Positions 22,270 through 34,075 of a stretch of DNA of 64,000 nucleotides are shown here, one piece after another. This stretch comes from Asterias rubens (lineage: Eukaryota > Echinodermata > Asteroidea > Forcipulatida > Asteriidae), in NCBI RefSeq assembly GCF_902459465.1, contig NC_047066.1, positions 10,171,047-10,235,046 on the forward strand, written 5' to 3'. The notes beneath the pieces are model-generated. The model was not told the origin of the DNA. It did not search any database and saw only the letters and a list, made by a program, of their open reading frames with translations. The position numbers were made by a program, and so were the translations under genes. Each line of letters begins with the position of its first letter. Position 1 is the first letter of the stretch.

Positions 22270-22427
22270 AGATACTTAACTTTTTAATGCAACCAGTAAA
22301 TGAAAAAAAGGGAAGGCATAAAATACAATGGGTTGTGGGTGAAGCATCTTGCTGATACGTCTAGCCATGTTAGAGGTTGGTGAGCCCCTGGATGCCATGA
22401 TGGGGCAGAGTGGAACATCAGGATTGA
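22270..22427 (-). mobile_element. Penelope-like RT fragment (-), U2, truncated
   Basis: Homologous to 14140-14290, breaking at 'acatcaggattg' into unrelated sequence. Confidence 0.65.
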
Positions 22428-22742
22428 GTAGCAGTAAACAGCTCAACTATGTTTGATATGGTTACCATGCCACGTTCTCGACACATTTTTTATTGCACAG
22501 AAAAACATTGTGAAAACTAGTGTGCGGGATCGTACGTTCCGAATTTTACCTCCATATAAATTAAATGGATCACAATGTTAACATTAAATAACATTTTCGA
22601 ATAAATAATGTTATGGAATCAATGGAAAAGGGCACAACGGCCAAGTGGCCGTAAGGTACATGATTTTTAAAAGGGCTTCACGGCAATTCGCTGGGGCATC
22701 GCGGCACTGGCCGCTGGTGGCCGCTGTACAGGTCGAGGCCTG
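22428..22742. other. U2-specific replacement segment
   Basis: No counterpart in the other units. It replaces the TTAGGG core, the plus-strand RT arm and the AT-rich tail. Nothing else recognised. Confidence 0.55.
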
Positions 22743-22789
22743 CAATATAGTGGGGGTGGATCGCAAGGCACGATTGTGAGTACAAGGTA

Positions 22790-23480
22790 CGAGACGGCAG
22801 TGCTGCCTCCCAGCATGCTGCTCTATAAAGGGAACGAGAGCTTGATTTATACCAAAGGGGCGCGCAGTGCTGCCTCTACTGCACGCTGCACAGTAAAGGG
22901 AACGAGTAGAGCTGTGTTTTTACCAATCTACAGGAGCGTGTCGGCTGCCCTATCAGGGACGCTCCAGACGGCAATGCTGCCTCCACTGCATGCTGCACAG
23001 TAAAGGGAACGACAGCTGGGTTTTTACCAATCTACAGGAGCATGTCGGCGAGTCCAGGGACGCTCCAGATGGCAATGCTGCCTCCACTGCAAGCTGCACA
23101 GTAAAGGGAACAAGAGCTGGGTTTTTACCAATCTACGGGAGCGTGTCGGCGAGTCCAGGGACGCTCCAGACGGCAATGCTGCTTCCACTGCACGCTGCAC
23201 AGTGAAGGGAACGAGAGCTGGGTTTTTACCAATCTACGGGAGCGTGTCGGCGTGTCCAGGGACGCTCCAGACGGCAATGCTGCTTCCACTGCACAGTAAA
23301 GGGAATGAGAGCTGGGTTTTTCCCAATCTACTGGAGCGTGTCGGCGAGTCCAGGGACGCTCAAGACGGCAGTGCTGCCTCCACTGCACGCTGCACAGTAA
23401 GGGAACGAGAGATGGGTTTTTTACCAATCTACAGGAGTGCGTCGGCGGGTCCATCAGGGACGCTCTAGACGGCAGTGCTT
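22790..23480 (+). repeat. 101-bp minisatellite, U3
   Basis: About seven uninterrupted copies of the unit. Confidence 0.9.
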
Positions 23481-23955
23481 CCTCCTCCGCAAGCTGCTCG
23501 ATATTGGTTGAGTTGCAGCGGTGTGATGTGGTGAAAGGATGGTACAAGCTATCTAGGTGTTGATGGCACAGTGAGTTCTTGAAGTGTGGAAAATGGAATG
23601 AAGGGTTGTATGGAAACAAGTCATTGTGTCTGCTTCCGGTGTAGTCTACTGTATGGACGAGGGTGCCATCTGCTTTTCTGGTGACTTGATTGTCAAGGAA
23701 AGAAATGGTGTTGGTCTCCTCATGTTCCATGGTGAATTTGATCAGTGGCTGCTGGTTTTTAAGGTGTTGGAGGAACTGCCTTGCAGTTGGGTTAAACCTC
23801 AAAGGTATCATCAACATAGAAGAGCAGAGGCGAAGATCAACGTTCTCGATGGAATCCAGTTGACAGTTGGAACAGAGTTCATACATGTATGAGCAAATCC
23901 GCCAGGACCAGGGATAGAGGAGATCCAACGGCGACCCAGCTTGATGAAGATACAC
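23470..23955 (-). mobile_element. Penelope-like RT C-terminal fragment, U3
   Basis: Same region as U1 and U2, with substitutions shared with U4 (LLYPWSW, IENVDLRL) and a small insertion (TRKADGTLVHTVDYTG). Confidence 0.8.
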
Positions 23956-24188
23956 AGGTTATGAGAAGATTATGGACTTGTTAAAAGTGAGGCTTGTGCG
24001 GTCTGTCATGAAGGGATCCACTTGTAGCGGTGTTTGGTGTGATGAGATTTGCTTCTTCCTTGGGTATGTTGGGAAGAGAGAGACTGTGTCAAAACTGACA
24101 AAAATGTTGGATTGACTGAGGTGAATTTTCTTTTAAGTTAAGTGATGTTACATTTGATGTCTGTGATGGGTTTTCTAGGTAGGTGTCT

Positions 24189-24283
24189 GCCTAAGTCTAA
24201 CTATAAACCTAACCCTCACCCTCACCTTCACCTTAATCCTCACCCTAACCCTTTAACCCTTACCCTAAACGTTACTCTAACCC
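24189..24283 (+). repeat. Telomere-like tract, U3
   Basis: Same position; the first unit is mutated to 'cctaagtctaac'. Confidence 0.8.
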
Positions 24284-24356
24284 TATCTCACTAGCAACAC
24301 TTACAGACACCGACTGACACTTGCGGATACCTACCGAGAAACCCCATCCCAGACAT

Positions 24357-24491
24357 TGAATGCAAAATCACCAAGGAGTTTTTGGTATCTTTTATTCAGT
24401 CTGTAAGCCATCAGAATCTCAGAAACCCACATACTGTCATCTTAAGCCCTGTGCATCATCCTGCCCTCGGTTCTTTGGTCAACCCAAGATG
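24357..24491 (+). mobile_element. Penelope-like fragment (+), U3
   Basis: Homologous to 12017-12150. Confidence 0.65.
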
Positions 24492-24549
24492 TATGTTAGT
24501 TTTCTCTTCATATTCTATCTTTGTGCGTAATAATTGCTGTTTTGGTAAC

Positions 24550-25510
24550 GGAACGGACGCTTGACAAATGCTATGGAAATTTGCAAGGACTGTATAAAAC
24601 TATCATCAAGCAGAGACAAGAGAGCAGTTACAGGCAAAGATGGCAGCATAAAGAGCTTGTCTGGACACTAATGGTCTGAAGATAAAGGCTGGGCAGACCA
24701 TGGTGATGGTTAGTTGAATCAGCAGTGGACCAATGACGAGCTCTGGTGCATGGCTGTGTGGTGTGTGTGGGAAGGGTGTAGCTGCAAAGTCAGTCCAGTG
24801 TACAATGTGTAGGAAGTGGGTTCACAGGTGAAGTAGTTGGGTGAAAGATAGTCTTCAGGCTGCTAGCATCATGTTCTTCTGCAAGAGATGTCAGGGTAAT
24901 GGTCACTGGTCGGAAGAGAGAGAAGCGGGTCTGGAAAACTGCCGCTACATGTTTGAGATGGTGGAGTCGTTTCAGATGAGCTATTCAGATGCAGCATTGA
25001 CATCATCAGGCATGAGGAGTGAATGGAAGAAGTTCAGGGAGCTGGCCCCTTTTTTTACATAAAAGGGGCTGTCCCTGAAGATGAAGGGCCAAGTTTACAC
25101 CACCTGTGTCCAGAGCTGCATGGTGTCGGCTGCGAGACATTGCCGGCCCACAAGGGTGTGGCACATTCAGTAGATGGAACAAACAGAGATGAGAATGATT
25201 AGGAGAATGTGCATGATGTGCAGGGTGTCTCTGTCTGACGGGATGTCAAGTGAGGAGCTGAGGAGGAGAGTCGGAGTGGAGGGGATTGGCACCTTATTGA
25301 GGAGGCACAGGCCGAGGTGGTTCGGTCATGTGGAGAGAAAGGAGGATGCCAACTGGGTCAAGAGGTGTACCAACGTAAATTGTGGGTGGGGCCACACCTG
25401 TTGGCCGACCACGCAGAGCTCCATGTCCAGTGATATGCAACTGCTTGGCGTCAATGCAAGGAACCCAACGGACAGGGTTACTGGTGGAGGGCGGCCATAA
25501 GGAGGAAGCA
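24550..25510 (+). mobile_element. RTE-like LINE 3' part, U3
   Basis: Contains EWKKFRELAPFFT, SLSDGMSSEELRRRVGVEGI and RWFGHVERKEDANWVKRC. It includes an extra 'cgctacatgtttgagatggt' segment absent from U1. Confidence 0.75.
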
Positions 25511-25694
25511 GGACCATCCAAAACAGACTTGACAACGGCCTTAAAATTTACATGATGATCTAGGCCGGGTTGTCTCGTCGGTTCATAACACTGTTCAACT
25601 GCTACCCAAGTATGTTCAATGATTAAAACCATCTAAACCACTTGTAAGAACTACGGCTACTCTAATGGCATGCTTCTAGTAGGCCTATAGGGAT

Positions 25695-25883
25695 TGAGAG
25701 GTTTTTAAAACATCTGCCACACTGATGAGGCTACAGAGGTGATTTTGGCATACATCAATTTCTGCAAAGCCATGATCATCCCAGAGAAGGTGTTACACAT
25801 TTGCCCCAGTTTTTCACTCCCTATTTCAATGGTCTTTGGATATTGGTCTAAAGGTATTGATATCTTCTATGGTCAACTCTGAT
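25695..25883 (+). mobile_element. Second LINE fragment, U3
   Basis: Copy of 13330-13530, fused at 25884 directly to the 'gattgcatcaattttgtaaa' segment. Confidence 0.6.
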
Positions 25884-26269
25884 GTATAGATTGCATCAAT
25901 TTTGTAAATCTATGCAAAGGCACTTTTTGTGTAACCACAGTTCCAAATGTTACTTCTTATGTTATCACAAACAGCGTTGAAATTTGTAAATGATTCTGCA
26001 TAAGTCATGCAGCATAAATTGTTGTGTCCCTCCAAGAGGAATTGCCCATTTTCATTGTTTGCGTATAATTCACGTGATGGTTGTAGAATGGACCATGCAA
26101 CTACTACTACTACGGAAAACGCAGTATCGAAGATCAAGTGTGTAAGGAAGACCAGAATGAAACCCACTAGAAACGTGTATATTATACAAGTGTAATTGAA
26201 TTATAGAATTGGTACTTTAAAAATGTAAAATAACTATAAAAATAGGAATAGACGAGATACCGTGGCGAC

Positions 26270-26400
26270 CCAGCAGTTTGCTCATAATAGTAATAATAAA
26301 TAATAATTAAACACATTTATATCACGCCAAAACCATAAAAAAAATGCTCCCAAGCGCTTTATAACAATAAAAAAATTCATTTAACCAAAAAAAGCAAAAC
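26270..26400. repeat. SINE-tail-like segment, U3
   Basis: Homologous to 13865-14010. Confidence 0.5.
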
Positions 26401-26531
26401 CAATAAAAGGTATAAAATAACATCCACAAAATATGATGATTAAACATTAAAAGTATAAGTACAAGTAAACAGATATATAATCAATCAAACATATTAGTAA
26501 AAACCACGTGAAATATATCGATCCAGAAAAG

Positions 26532-26800
26532 TTACCCAAGATACACAACAGATTTCTTTTTTAAATGCAACCAGTAAATTAAAAAAGGTATAAAATACAA
26601 TGAGTTGTGGGTGGAGGATCTTGGTGATATGTCTAGCCATGGTAGAGGTTGGTAAGCCCCTGGATGCCATGATGGGGCAGAGTGGAACATCAGGATTGTG
26701 TATCTTGGGTTGACCGAAGAAACAAGGGCAGGAGGATGCAAAGTGCTTGGGATGACAGTACATAGTTGTGATGATGGCTTGCCTGGTGATCTTGCATTTT
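26532..26800 (-). mobile_element. Penelope-like RT fragment (-), U3 distal pair
   Basis: SCPCFFGQPKIHNPDVPLCP followed by IMASRGLPTSTMARHITKIL. Nearly identical to U1. Confidence 0.78.
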
Positions 26801-27020
26801 TGTGGTGGGAATAGGGTTTCTTGGTAGGTGTCTGTTAGTGTTAGTCGACAGAATGTCAGTCACCTCGTGGTTCTAGTTGTGGTGGATATGACCACAGTGG
26901 CCGACATGATATGGATTGATTGGTCTTGAGGTATAGCTTAGATGGTGGCATTCGTTTGCTTTGGTTGTGTCTTGGTAGCTTAGTGTTCTTGAGGTTTGCA
27001 GGATCAGGATGCGGACTTGA

Positions 27021-27059
27021 GTTAGGGTTAGAGTTAGGTTCAGCGTTAGGGTTAGGGTT
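27021..27059 (+). repeat. TTAGGG tract, U3 distal pair
   Basis: Same tract as at 14609. Confidence 0.85.
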
Positions 27060-27109
27060 GTGGTTGATTGTGGACTGTTGTCCTGTCCACCTCTTCTATC
27101 CCTGTCATT

Positions 27110-27345
27110 GAATGCAAAATCACCAAGCAGCTCTGATCTTTCTGTCAGGCTCAAGCCATCGCACACCCATATACTGTCATTTCAAAATCTCTGCATCCTC
27201 CTGCCCTTGTTTCTTCAGTCAACCTAAGATACACAATCCTGATTTCCCTTCCGCCCCATCATGGCATCCAGGGGCTTACCAACCTACAACATGGCTAGAC
27301 ATCTCACCAAGATCCTCCAACTGCTAATCGGCCTCACACGGCACC
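27110..27345 (+). mobile_element. Penelope-like RT fragment (+), U3 distal pair
   Basis: Homologous to 14700-14935, with a few substitutions. Confidence 0.75.
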
Positions 27346-27680
27346 ACATCATCAACTCAAGCCAGTTGGTCAACAGGCAAATAATTAGTTCTACCCATCA
27401 ACAATTAAACAAAAAAATTATTACTTACAACAAATTTAAATAGTTTAAAATTAGCAAGCGACACAACAGTTTAAAAGTTTTTTTATAGTAGGCCCCTCAA
27501 CAAATAAATGAATAAAAAAGTACAAGAAAAATAAGAAAAATCAAGAGATATTCATAGATAAATAATTAATTGAATATAAAGAGATATTAATAAATAAATA
27601 AAGAAATAAAGAAATAAACAAACAAGTAAATAAATAAATAAATATATAACAACAAGAATAGAGAAATTAAAAAAGTTTTA
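27346..27680. repeat. AT-rich low-complexity tract, U3 tail
   Basis: Shorter version of 14936-15360. Confidence 0.8.
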
Positions 27681-28419
27681 TGAGCAAACCGCTGGGTCCC
27701 CATGGGATTTCCTCTGTACCTACTTTAACTAATATTTTACTTCTAAAAATAATTTCTCTATAGGCCTACCAATTCGGCTTTTTTGACAATTATTGTGAAA
27801 GAAACTTTCAAACCACAAGTCCTTCTCATTCGCACTGATCAGTACATGCTGCTTATGGGTTTTATTGACCAATAGTGGTCTTGAAGTATTTGTTTGGCCA
27901 AATAAAACAACTCAATTTTCAAAGTAAAACATTTTTTGGTTTATAAACCGCGATTTATTTGTTGATTTAGGGGCTTTATGCTGTTTATAAACTGAGGGAC
28001 TTATGTGCAGACCTATCAATTTTGAAGAAAACAAAACGGCACACAATTTTTTCAAGAAATAGTTTGTTGAAACAGACGGGACAAATTGTACAACGCAAAA
28101 CTTAAAAAATCTATAAAAAAAAATAATGCAACGTGGAGGACTCCACCAACCTGATCGCTGCTACAAGACCTTGCCTCGTTTTTATTCCTAGATGAATGGG
28201 TCACAATAAGTCACAGTTCCCTACTCCATAGTTTTTTCAAAGGAAATCTGTGCGTTCAACAAGACCGTTTTTGTCCATATTTATAAACACTTTGGTCTAG
28301 CGGCTTTTCTTAACCGCGAATTGAAAATAATTGTCATCCTTGGACCACTGATTTACTCGATAATTTCTCACAATATAGTGGGGGTGGATCGCAAGGCACG
28401 ATTGTGAGTACAAGGTACG

Positions 28420-29200
28420 AGACGGCAGTGCTGCCTCCCAGCATGCTGCCCTAAGGGAACGAGAGCTTGGTTAATACCAAAGGGGCACGCAGTGCTGCCT
28501 CTACTGCATGCTGCATATAAAAGGGAACGAGTAGAGCTGTGTTATTACAAATCTACAGGAGCGTGTCGGCTGCCCCATCAGGGACGCTCCAGACGGCAAT
28601 GCTGCCTCCACTGCATGCTGCACAGTAAAGAGAACGAGAGCTGGGTTTTTACCAATCTACAGGAGCATGTCGGCGAGTCCAGGGATGCTCCAGATGGCAA
28701 TGCTGCCTCCACTGCACGCTGCACAGTGAAGGGAACGAGAGCTGGGTTTTTACCAATCTACGGGAGCGTGTCGGCGAGTCCAGGGATGCTCAAGACGGCA
28801 ATGCTGCCTCCACTGCACGCTGCACAGTAAAGGGAACGAGAGCTGGGTTTTTACCAATCTACTGGAGCGTGTCGGCGAGTCCAGGGACGCTCAAGACGGC
28901 AACGCTGCCTCCACTGCACGCTGCACAATAAAGGGAAGGAGAGCTGGGTTTTTACCAATCTACGGGAGCGTGTCGGCGTGTCCAGGGACGCTCCAGACGG
29001 CATTGCTGCTTCCACTGCACAGTAAAGGGAACGAGAGCTGGGTTTTTACCAATCTACTGGAGCGTGTCGGCGAGTCCAGGGACGCTCAAGACGGCAGTGC
29101 TGCCTCCACTGCACGCTGCACAGTAAGGGAACGAGAGATGGTTTTTTAACCAATATACAGGAGTGCGTCGGCGGGTCCATCAGGGATGCTCTAGACGGCA
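28420..29200 (+). repeat. 101-bp minisatellite, U4
   Basis: About eight copies. Period measured here as 101 bp ('ggagcg' at 28864 and 28965). Confidence 0.9.
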
Positions 29201-29681
29201 GTGCTTCCTCCTCCGCAAGCTGCTCGATATTGGTTGAGTTGCAGCGGTGTGATGTGGTGAAATGATGCTACAAGCTATCTAGGTGTTGTTGGCACAGTGA
29301 GTTCTTGAAGTGTGGATAATGGAATGAAGGGTTGTATGGAAACAAGTCATTGTGTCTGCTTCCGGTGTAGTCTACTGTATGGACGAGGGTGCCATCTGCT
29401 TTTCTGGTGACTTGATCGTCAAGGAAAGAAATGGTGTTGTTCTCCTCTTGTTCCATGGTGAATTTGATCAGTGGCTGCTGGTTTTTAAGGTGTTGGAGGA
29501 ACTGCCTTGCAGTTGGGTCAAACCTCAAAGGTATCATCAACATAGAAGAGCAGAGGCGAAGATCAACGTTCTCGATGGAATCCAGTTGACAGTTGGAACT
29601 GAGTTCATACATGTATGAGCAAATCCACCAGGACCAGGGATAGAGGAGATCCAACGGCGACCCAGCTTGATGAAGATACAC
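29200..29681 (-). mobile_element. Penelope-like RT C-terminal fragment, U4
   Basis: Closest to U3; shares the KADGTLVHTVDYTG form. Confidence 0.8.
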
Positions 29682-29925
29682 AGGTTATGAGAAGATTATG
29701 GACTTGTTAAAAGTGAGGCTTGTGCAGTCTGTCATGAAGGGATCCACTTGTAGGCATTGTTTGGTGTGATGAGATTTGCTTCTTCCTTGGGTATGTTGGG
29801 AAGAGAGAGACTGTGTCAAAACTGACAAAAATGTTGGATTGACTGAGGTGAATTTTCTTTTAAGTTAAGTGATGTTGCATTTGATGTCTGTGATGGGTTT
29901 TCTAGGTAGGTGTCTGCCTAACTCT

Positions 29926-30012
29926 AACTATAAACCTAACCCTCACCCTCACCCTCACCTTAATCCTCACCCTAACCCTTTAACCCTTATCCTAAACGTT
30001 ACTCTAACCCTA
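29926..30012 (+). repeat. Telomere-like tract, U4
   Basis: Same position; 'cctaactctaac' start. Confidence 0.8.
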
Positions 30013-30086
30013 TCTCACTAGCAACACTTACAGACACCGTCTGACACTTGCGGATACCTACCGAGAAACCCCATCCCGGACATTGA

Positions 30087-30217
30087 ATGCAAAATCACCA
30101 AGGAGTTTTTGGTAACTTTTATTCAGTCTCTAAGCCATCAGAAAATCAGAAACCCACATACTGTCATCTTAAGCCCTCTGCATCATCCTGCCCTCGGATC
30201 TTTGGTCAAACCAAGAT
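30087..30217 (+). mobile_element. Penelope-like fragment (+), U4
   Basis: Homologous to 12017-12150. Confidence 0.65.
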
Positions 30218-30279
30218 GATTGTTTGTTTTCTCTTTATTTTCTATCTTTGTGCCTAATATTTGCTGTTTTGGTAACGGA

Positions 30280-30905
30280 AGCTATGGAATTGTGCAAGGA
30301 GTGTATAAAACTATCATCAAGCAGAGACAAAAGAGCACTTACAGGCAAAGATTGCAGTATGGAGAGCTTGTCTGGAAACATAAAGGCTGAAGATAAAGGC
30401 TGGGAAGACCATGGTGATGGTTAGTTGAATCAGCAGTGGACCAATGACGAGCTCTGGTGCATGGCTGTGTGCTGTGTGTGGGAAGGGTGTAGCTGCAAAG
30501 TCAGTCCAGTGTACAATTTGCAGGATTTGGGCTTGTAGTTGCTTGAAGGGCAGTCTTCAGGCTGCTAGCATCATGTTCTTGACATGTTTGAGATTGTTGA
30601 GTCGTTCTGCTACCTTGATGACATGAAGGGTGCCGAGAGAGCTATTGAGAGGCAGCATTGACATCATCAGGCACGAGGAGTGAATGGAAGAAGTTCAGGG
30701 AGCTGGCCCCATTTTTTACATAAAAGGGGCCGTCCCTGAAGATGAAGGGCCAGGTATGCACCACCTGTGTCCAAGGCTGCATGGTGTCAGCTGCGAGACA
30801 TGGCTCACAAGGGTGTGGCACATTCAGCAGATGGAACAAGCAGAGATGAAAATGATTAGGGGGATGTGTGGGGTGTCTCTGTCTGATGGGATGTCAAGTG
30901 AGGAG
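30280..30905 (+). mobile_element. RTE-like LINE 3' part, U4 (truncated)
   Basis: Encodes SGAWLCAVCGKGVAAKSVQC, a zinc-knuckle-like part, and then VSLSDGMSSEEL, where homology to the other units stops. Confidence 0.75.
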
Positions 30906-32124
30906 CTTTTTGGTTGCACCGTGTGTAATACTTGTACCCCACAGGGACTGTTATATTTATTTCCAACGATTTTAAATGTAAAGGCGCATCCTCTTGTATT
31001 GCTGTAAAATATGCCGATGATACTTCTCTTGCTGAATTCATTTCAAGCAATAAAGTCAGTGCTTTCGGAAAGCTACTTGTGCGAAATGTTTTTAACAGAA
31101 ATTATATTTTAACTTGTTTATAATGCGTTTGTTCACCATTTAAATGTAATGTAGATATGTGTAAACTTGAAGGTTTTGAAAAACTAAGAACACTTCTGCT
31201 GTTGACGGCGCGCGTCAAAATGACAAGATGCTTTGACGTCATGTCTGGGAGGTTTTTTTATATACCTACACGCTGCAACAAATCGGCTATACAAATTGGA
31301 GCTCCCAACTATGACATAACATGAGTGATTACGCAACAGAGCTTTTCGCGAATCTTTCAGAAAAGCGCTGTATGGGTATTCGAAATGATTGAGGTTTTTT
31401 TTTCACAATTAAAATCTATATAGTCATATGACTCGATTTCCTTGATTGAAAACATTTTAAATGAAATTCAGCAAAGTTCACTACTTGACATTTTTGTTCA
31501 AGCAGGTCTTTGAGGACAATGTGAACAATTTTGTTACATGGTGCACTGACAACTACCTTACCCTCTCAATGCGGCGAAATATAAGGCAATCACTGAACTA
31601 AATAGAAAAAAGAGAAGCAAACACGAGTCTAATAATGATTGCTAATGGTGTTGTGTCAGAATGCAATACCTGGGTGTTTATTGATGATAAACTTAACTGG
31701 AAATGTAGTTCTTAGAAACTCAGTGCTAAATGCAATCAACGCCTGTATCTTTTAAGGCGCATGAAATCTTTTTTTTAATGTAGATAGGGATCATTTCAAC
31801 TTGTTATATCAGGCGGTTATTCAATCTGTTATATCCTTTTGTAGTGTAGTGTGGTCATTTTGTCTTCTGATAACATCAAATGTATTATCAATTCTGCTAG
31901 CAGGTTGCATGGTCTGTTTTATACCTGTGTCATTAAGGTTGTTCATCGTGTTTTGTACACCTTGTTTTACTCATTAAGTAAGAAACCACAAGAGAAACTG
32001 ATGTGGACAGATCTTTAAAAGTTTGGTTGAACAAAGAAAAATTGACTGGTGCTGGACTTGCAAGTCCTGCTCCCGTCAATTTTCCTTGTTCAAACCCCAT
32101 TTCTTTTTTTCACATGTTCTTGCA
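30906..32124 (+). mobile_element. Decayed non-LTR LINE RT with YADD
   Basis: VIFISNDFKCKGASSCIAVK precedes YADDTSLAEF, the RT catalytic motif. Downstream frames give YLGVYIDDKLNWKCSS, CNQRLYLLRRMKSF and QSVISFC, typical of the CR1/L2/Rex thumb region. Broken by many stops. It lies immediately 5' of the first CTNNBL1 pseudo-exon. Confidence 0.75.
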
Positions 32125-32299
32125 GGAGTCGTTGAGAATATGACATTTATGAGATGTGTGGGAATTGATAAGCGAGAAGGCATCCCAGCAGGGCTTCACA
32201 TGCAATTGGGAGACTGAAGCCCACAAAATGCCATTTGATGCCAAGAAGCTTTACTGTAGTGAAATCATTGCCACCATCCTGCCCTGCAAGACACACAAG
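32125..32299 (+). pseudogene. CTNNBL1: CTNNBL1 pseudo-exon (VVENM... KMPFDAKKLYCSEII)
   Basis: Bounded by TTGCAG and GTAAGT. GVVENM is read in one frame, then after a shift EKASQQGF and HKMPFDAKKLYCSEIIATIL, matching CTNNBL1 IVENM...QQGLLQW...KMPFDANKLYCSEVLAILL. The frameshift shows decay. Homologous to 20560-20690 in U2, including the preceding ~230 bp of LINE-derived sequence. Confidence 0.75.
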
Positions 32300-32531
32300 G
32301 TAAGTCAAGTTTGTTGTTATTCTATGTTCAAATATTACTAAAAACAACAGATACCATTTGCTAAAAAGGTTTTACTGAACTTTTGTATTGGAGGTCTGTG
32401 TTCAGAATTTAAAACAGTTTGTTATAATGATTTTGTTGTGGTTTGTGTGGCCAAGTTTGTGCGTACAACTTAACTCTAGTGCACACAACTTTATGGCATT
32501 TGCCAACCATTAGGCCTATGTCTGTGTTTCA

Positions 32532-32915
32532 TTAAAGACACTGGACACTGTTGGTAATATTGTCAAAGACCAGTTATCTCACTTGGTGTATCTCAAAATA
32601 TGCTTTTAAAAAACAAACTGTGGAAATTTCAGCTCAATTGGTCATCGAAGTTGCGAGATAATGATGAAAGAAAAAAACACCCTTGTCACACAAAGTTGTG
32701 TGCTTTCAGATGCTTGATTTCAAGATCTCAATTTCTAAATCTGAAATGAAGTTCGTGAAAAAAATTGCTTCTGTCTCGAAAACTATGTTACTGCAGTAGA
32801 GGGAGCCGTTTCTCACAATGTTTTATACTACCAACCTCTCCCCATTACTCGTTACCAAGAAAGGTTTAATATGCTACTTATAATTTTGAGTAATTACCAT
32901 GTTCACTGCCTTTAA
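32532..32915. mobile_element. MITE family A
   Basis: Starts 'ttaaagacactggacac', ends 'ttcactgcctttaa', and carries 'acaatgttttatactaccaa' internally. Confidence 0.8.
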
Positions 32916-33158
32916 AAAGTCAAATTGCCTTCAATACCGAAATTGTTCCCACTGGTGTATGATTTCACTGTGCAATGTTTTTCTTTCCCAGAAATCATAA
33001 CCCCTGGAGGTGTGACTTTGAAATGCCCTTTTTTGATATTTTAATTAGTCCTGTGATTGATCCTTTCTGTGTTGAAGACTATGCAGAGCACACTGTCAAA
33101 CGATGCATCAAGTACTAGAGCTTCTGTCCCCTTGTTTTGGGGCCCTACATGTATGCGC

Positions 33159-33550
33159 TTAAAGGCACTGGACACTATTGGTAATTACTCAAAATAATTT
33201 TTAGCATAAAATTTACTTGGTAATAAGCAATGGAGAGCCGTGATAGTATAAAACATTGTGAGAAACGGCTCCCTCTGAAGTATCATAGTTTTTGTGAAAG
33301 AAGTAATTTAAAAAAAAAAATGATTTTGAGACCTCAGAGTTAGATTTTGAGGTCCTGAAATCAAGCATCTGAAAGCACACAACTTAGTGTGACAAGGGTG
33401 TTTTTTCTTTCATTATTATCTCGCAACTTCGACGACCAATTGAGCTCAAATTTTCACAGATTTGTTATTTTGTGTATATTATGTTGGGATACACCAAGTG
33501 AGAAGACTGATCTTTTGCAATTACCAAACGTGTGTGGCCAGTGCCTTTAA
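33159..33550. mobile_element. MITE family A
   Basis: 'ttaaaggcactggacac' to 'gtgcctttaa', opposite internal orientation to 32532-32915. Confidence 0.8.
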
Positions 33551-33749
33551 ATGTTTTTACCAAGCCATGTGCACAAACCAATCAGCATTGATCTTTGGTG
33601 CGTCCCTTTCAGGGGTTAGTAACGAGAGATAAGGATACAGCCCACTGCCCGGGGTAACGAGGCTGCTTGGTTATCTGCATTAAGTATCACACCTTCTGAA
33701 GGCAATGAATCTAGTCTTATTTTTGCTTTCTGTTGTTGGATTATTTCAG

Positions 33750-33815
33750 AAAACAGAGCGAGTTACTCGGTGAGCTGGAATTCATGGCACACACACACTC
33801 CTGCAACAGCTTGCT
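33750..33815 (+). pseudogene. CTNNBL1: CTNNBL1 pseudo-exon (ELLGELE / LLQQLAV)
   Basis: Bounded by TTTCAG and GTAAGT. QSELLGELE in one frame, and GIHGTHTLLQQLA in the next, match CTNNBL1 ELLGELDGIDVLLQQL with one frameshift. It lies in the expected order between the pseudo-exons at 32.1 and 35.8 kb. Confidence 0.7.
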
Positions 33816-33879
33816 GTAAGTAGCCACAAGATCTTTTCCCTGTCTCACAAATGTTATCAAGGAAAATTTACTGGGTATA

Positions 33880-34075
33880 TTTGAAAAAGTACTTTGGGTT
33901 GAACAAAGACAAATTTACTAGTGGGACTTAAGTCTACGACCTCCGTTCTAGCACCCTACCAACCCAGCTATATCGCCCTATATTGGTGCTCTCCCTAGCT
34001 TGTCAATATCTTTGTTTGTGTTGCTAGTCAGAAGCAATTCAACCTGTTACTGCCTTCATAGCCAGGGATTACACC
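33880..34075 (-). mobile_element. tRNA-derived SINE family 2, copy 1
   Basis: The minus strand reads 'gggcgatatagctgggttgg', a tRNA A-box region, with the shared 'gttgaacaaagacaaattta' body. Confidence 0.65.

Larger units (their letters stand above)
16007..22742 (+). repeat. Composite array unit U2 (with insertions)
   Basis: Begins 'caatatagtgggggtggatc', as do U3 and U4. It contains an extra 16441-16835 segment, an extra LINE plus CTNNBL1 plus exon-like block at 19620-21640, and non-homologous sequence at 22428-22742 replacing the second TTAGGG core. Confidence 0.85.
22743..28370 (+). repeat. Composite array unit U3
   Basis: Same order as U1 with an intact 5' start. Open frames in the distal Penelope pair are nearly identical to those in U1. 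Confidence 0.85.
28371..30905 (+). repeat. Composite array unit U4 (truncated)
   Basis: Carries the minisatellite, Penelope C-terminal RT (-), telomere-like tract, Penelope RT (+) and RTE-like LINE. It breaks abruptly at ~30906, inside the LINE after SLSDGMSSEEL, into a different LINE RT. Confidence 0.85.
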
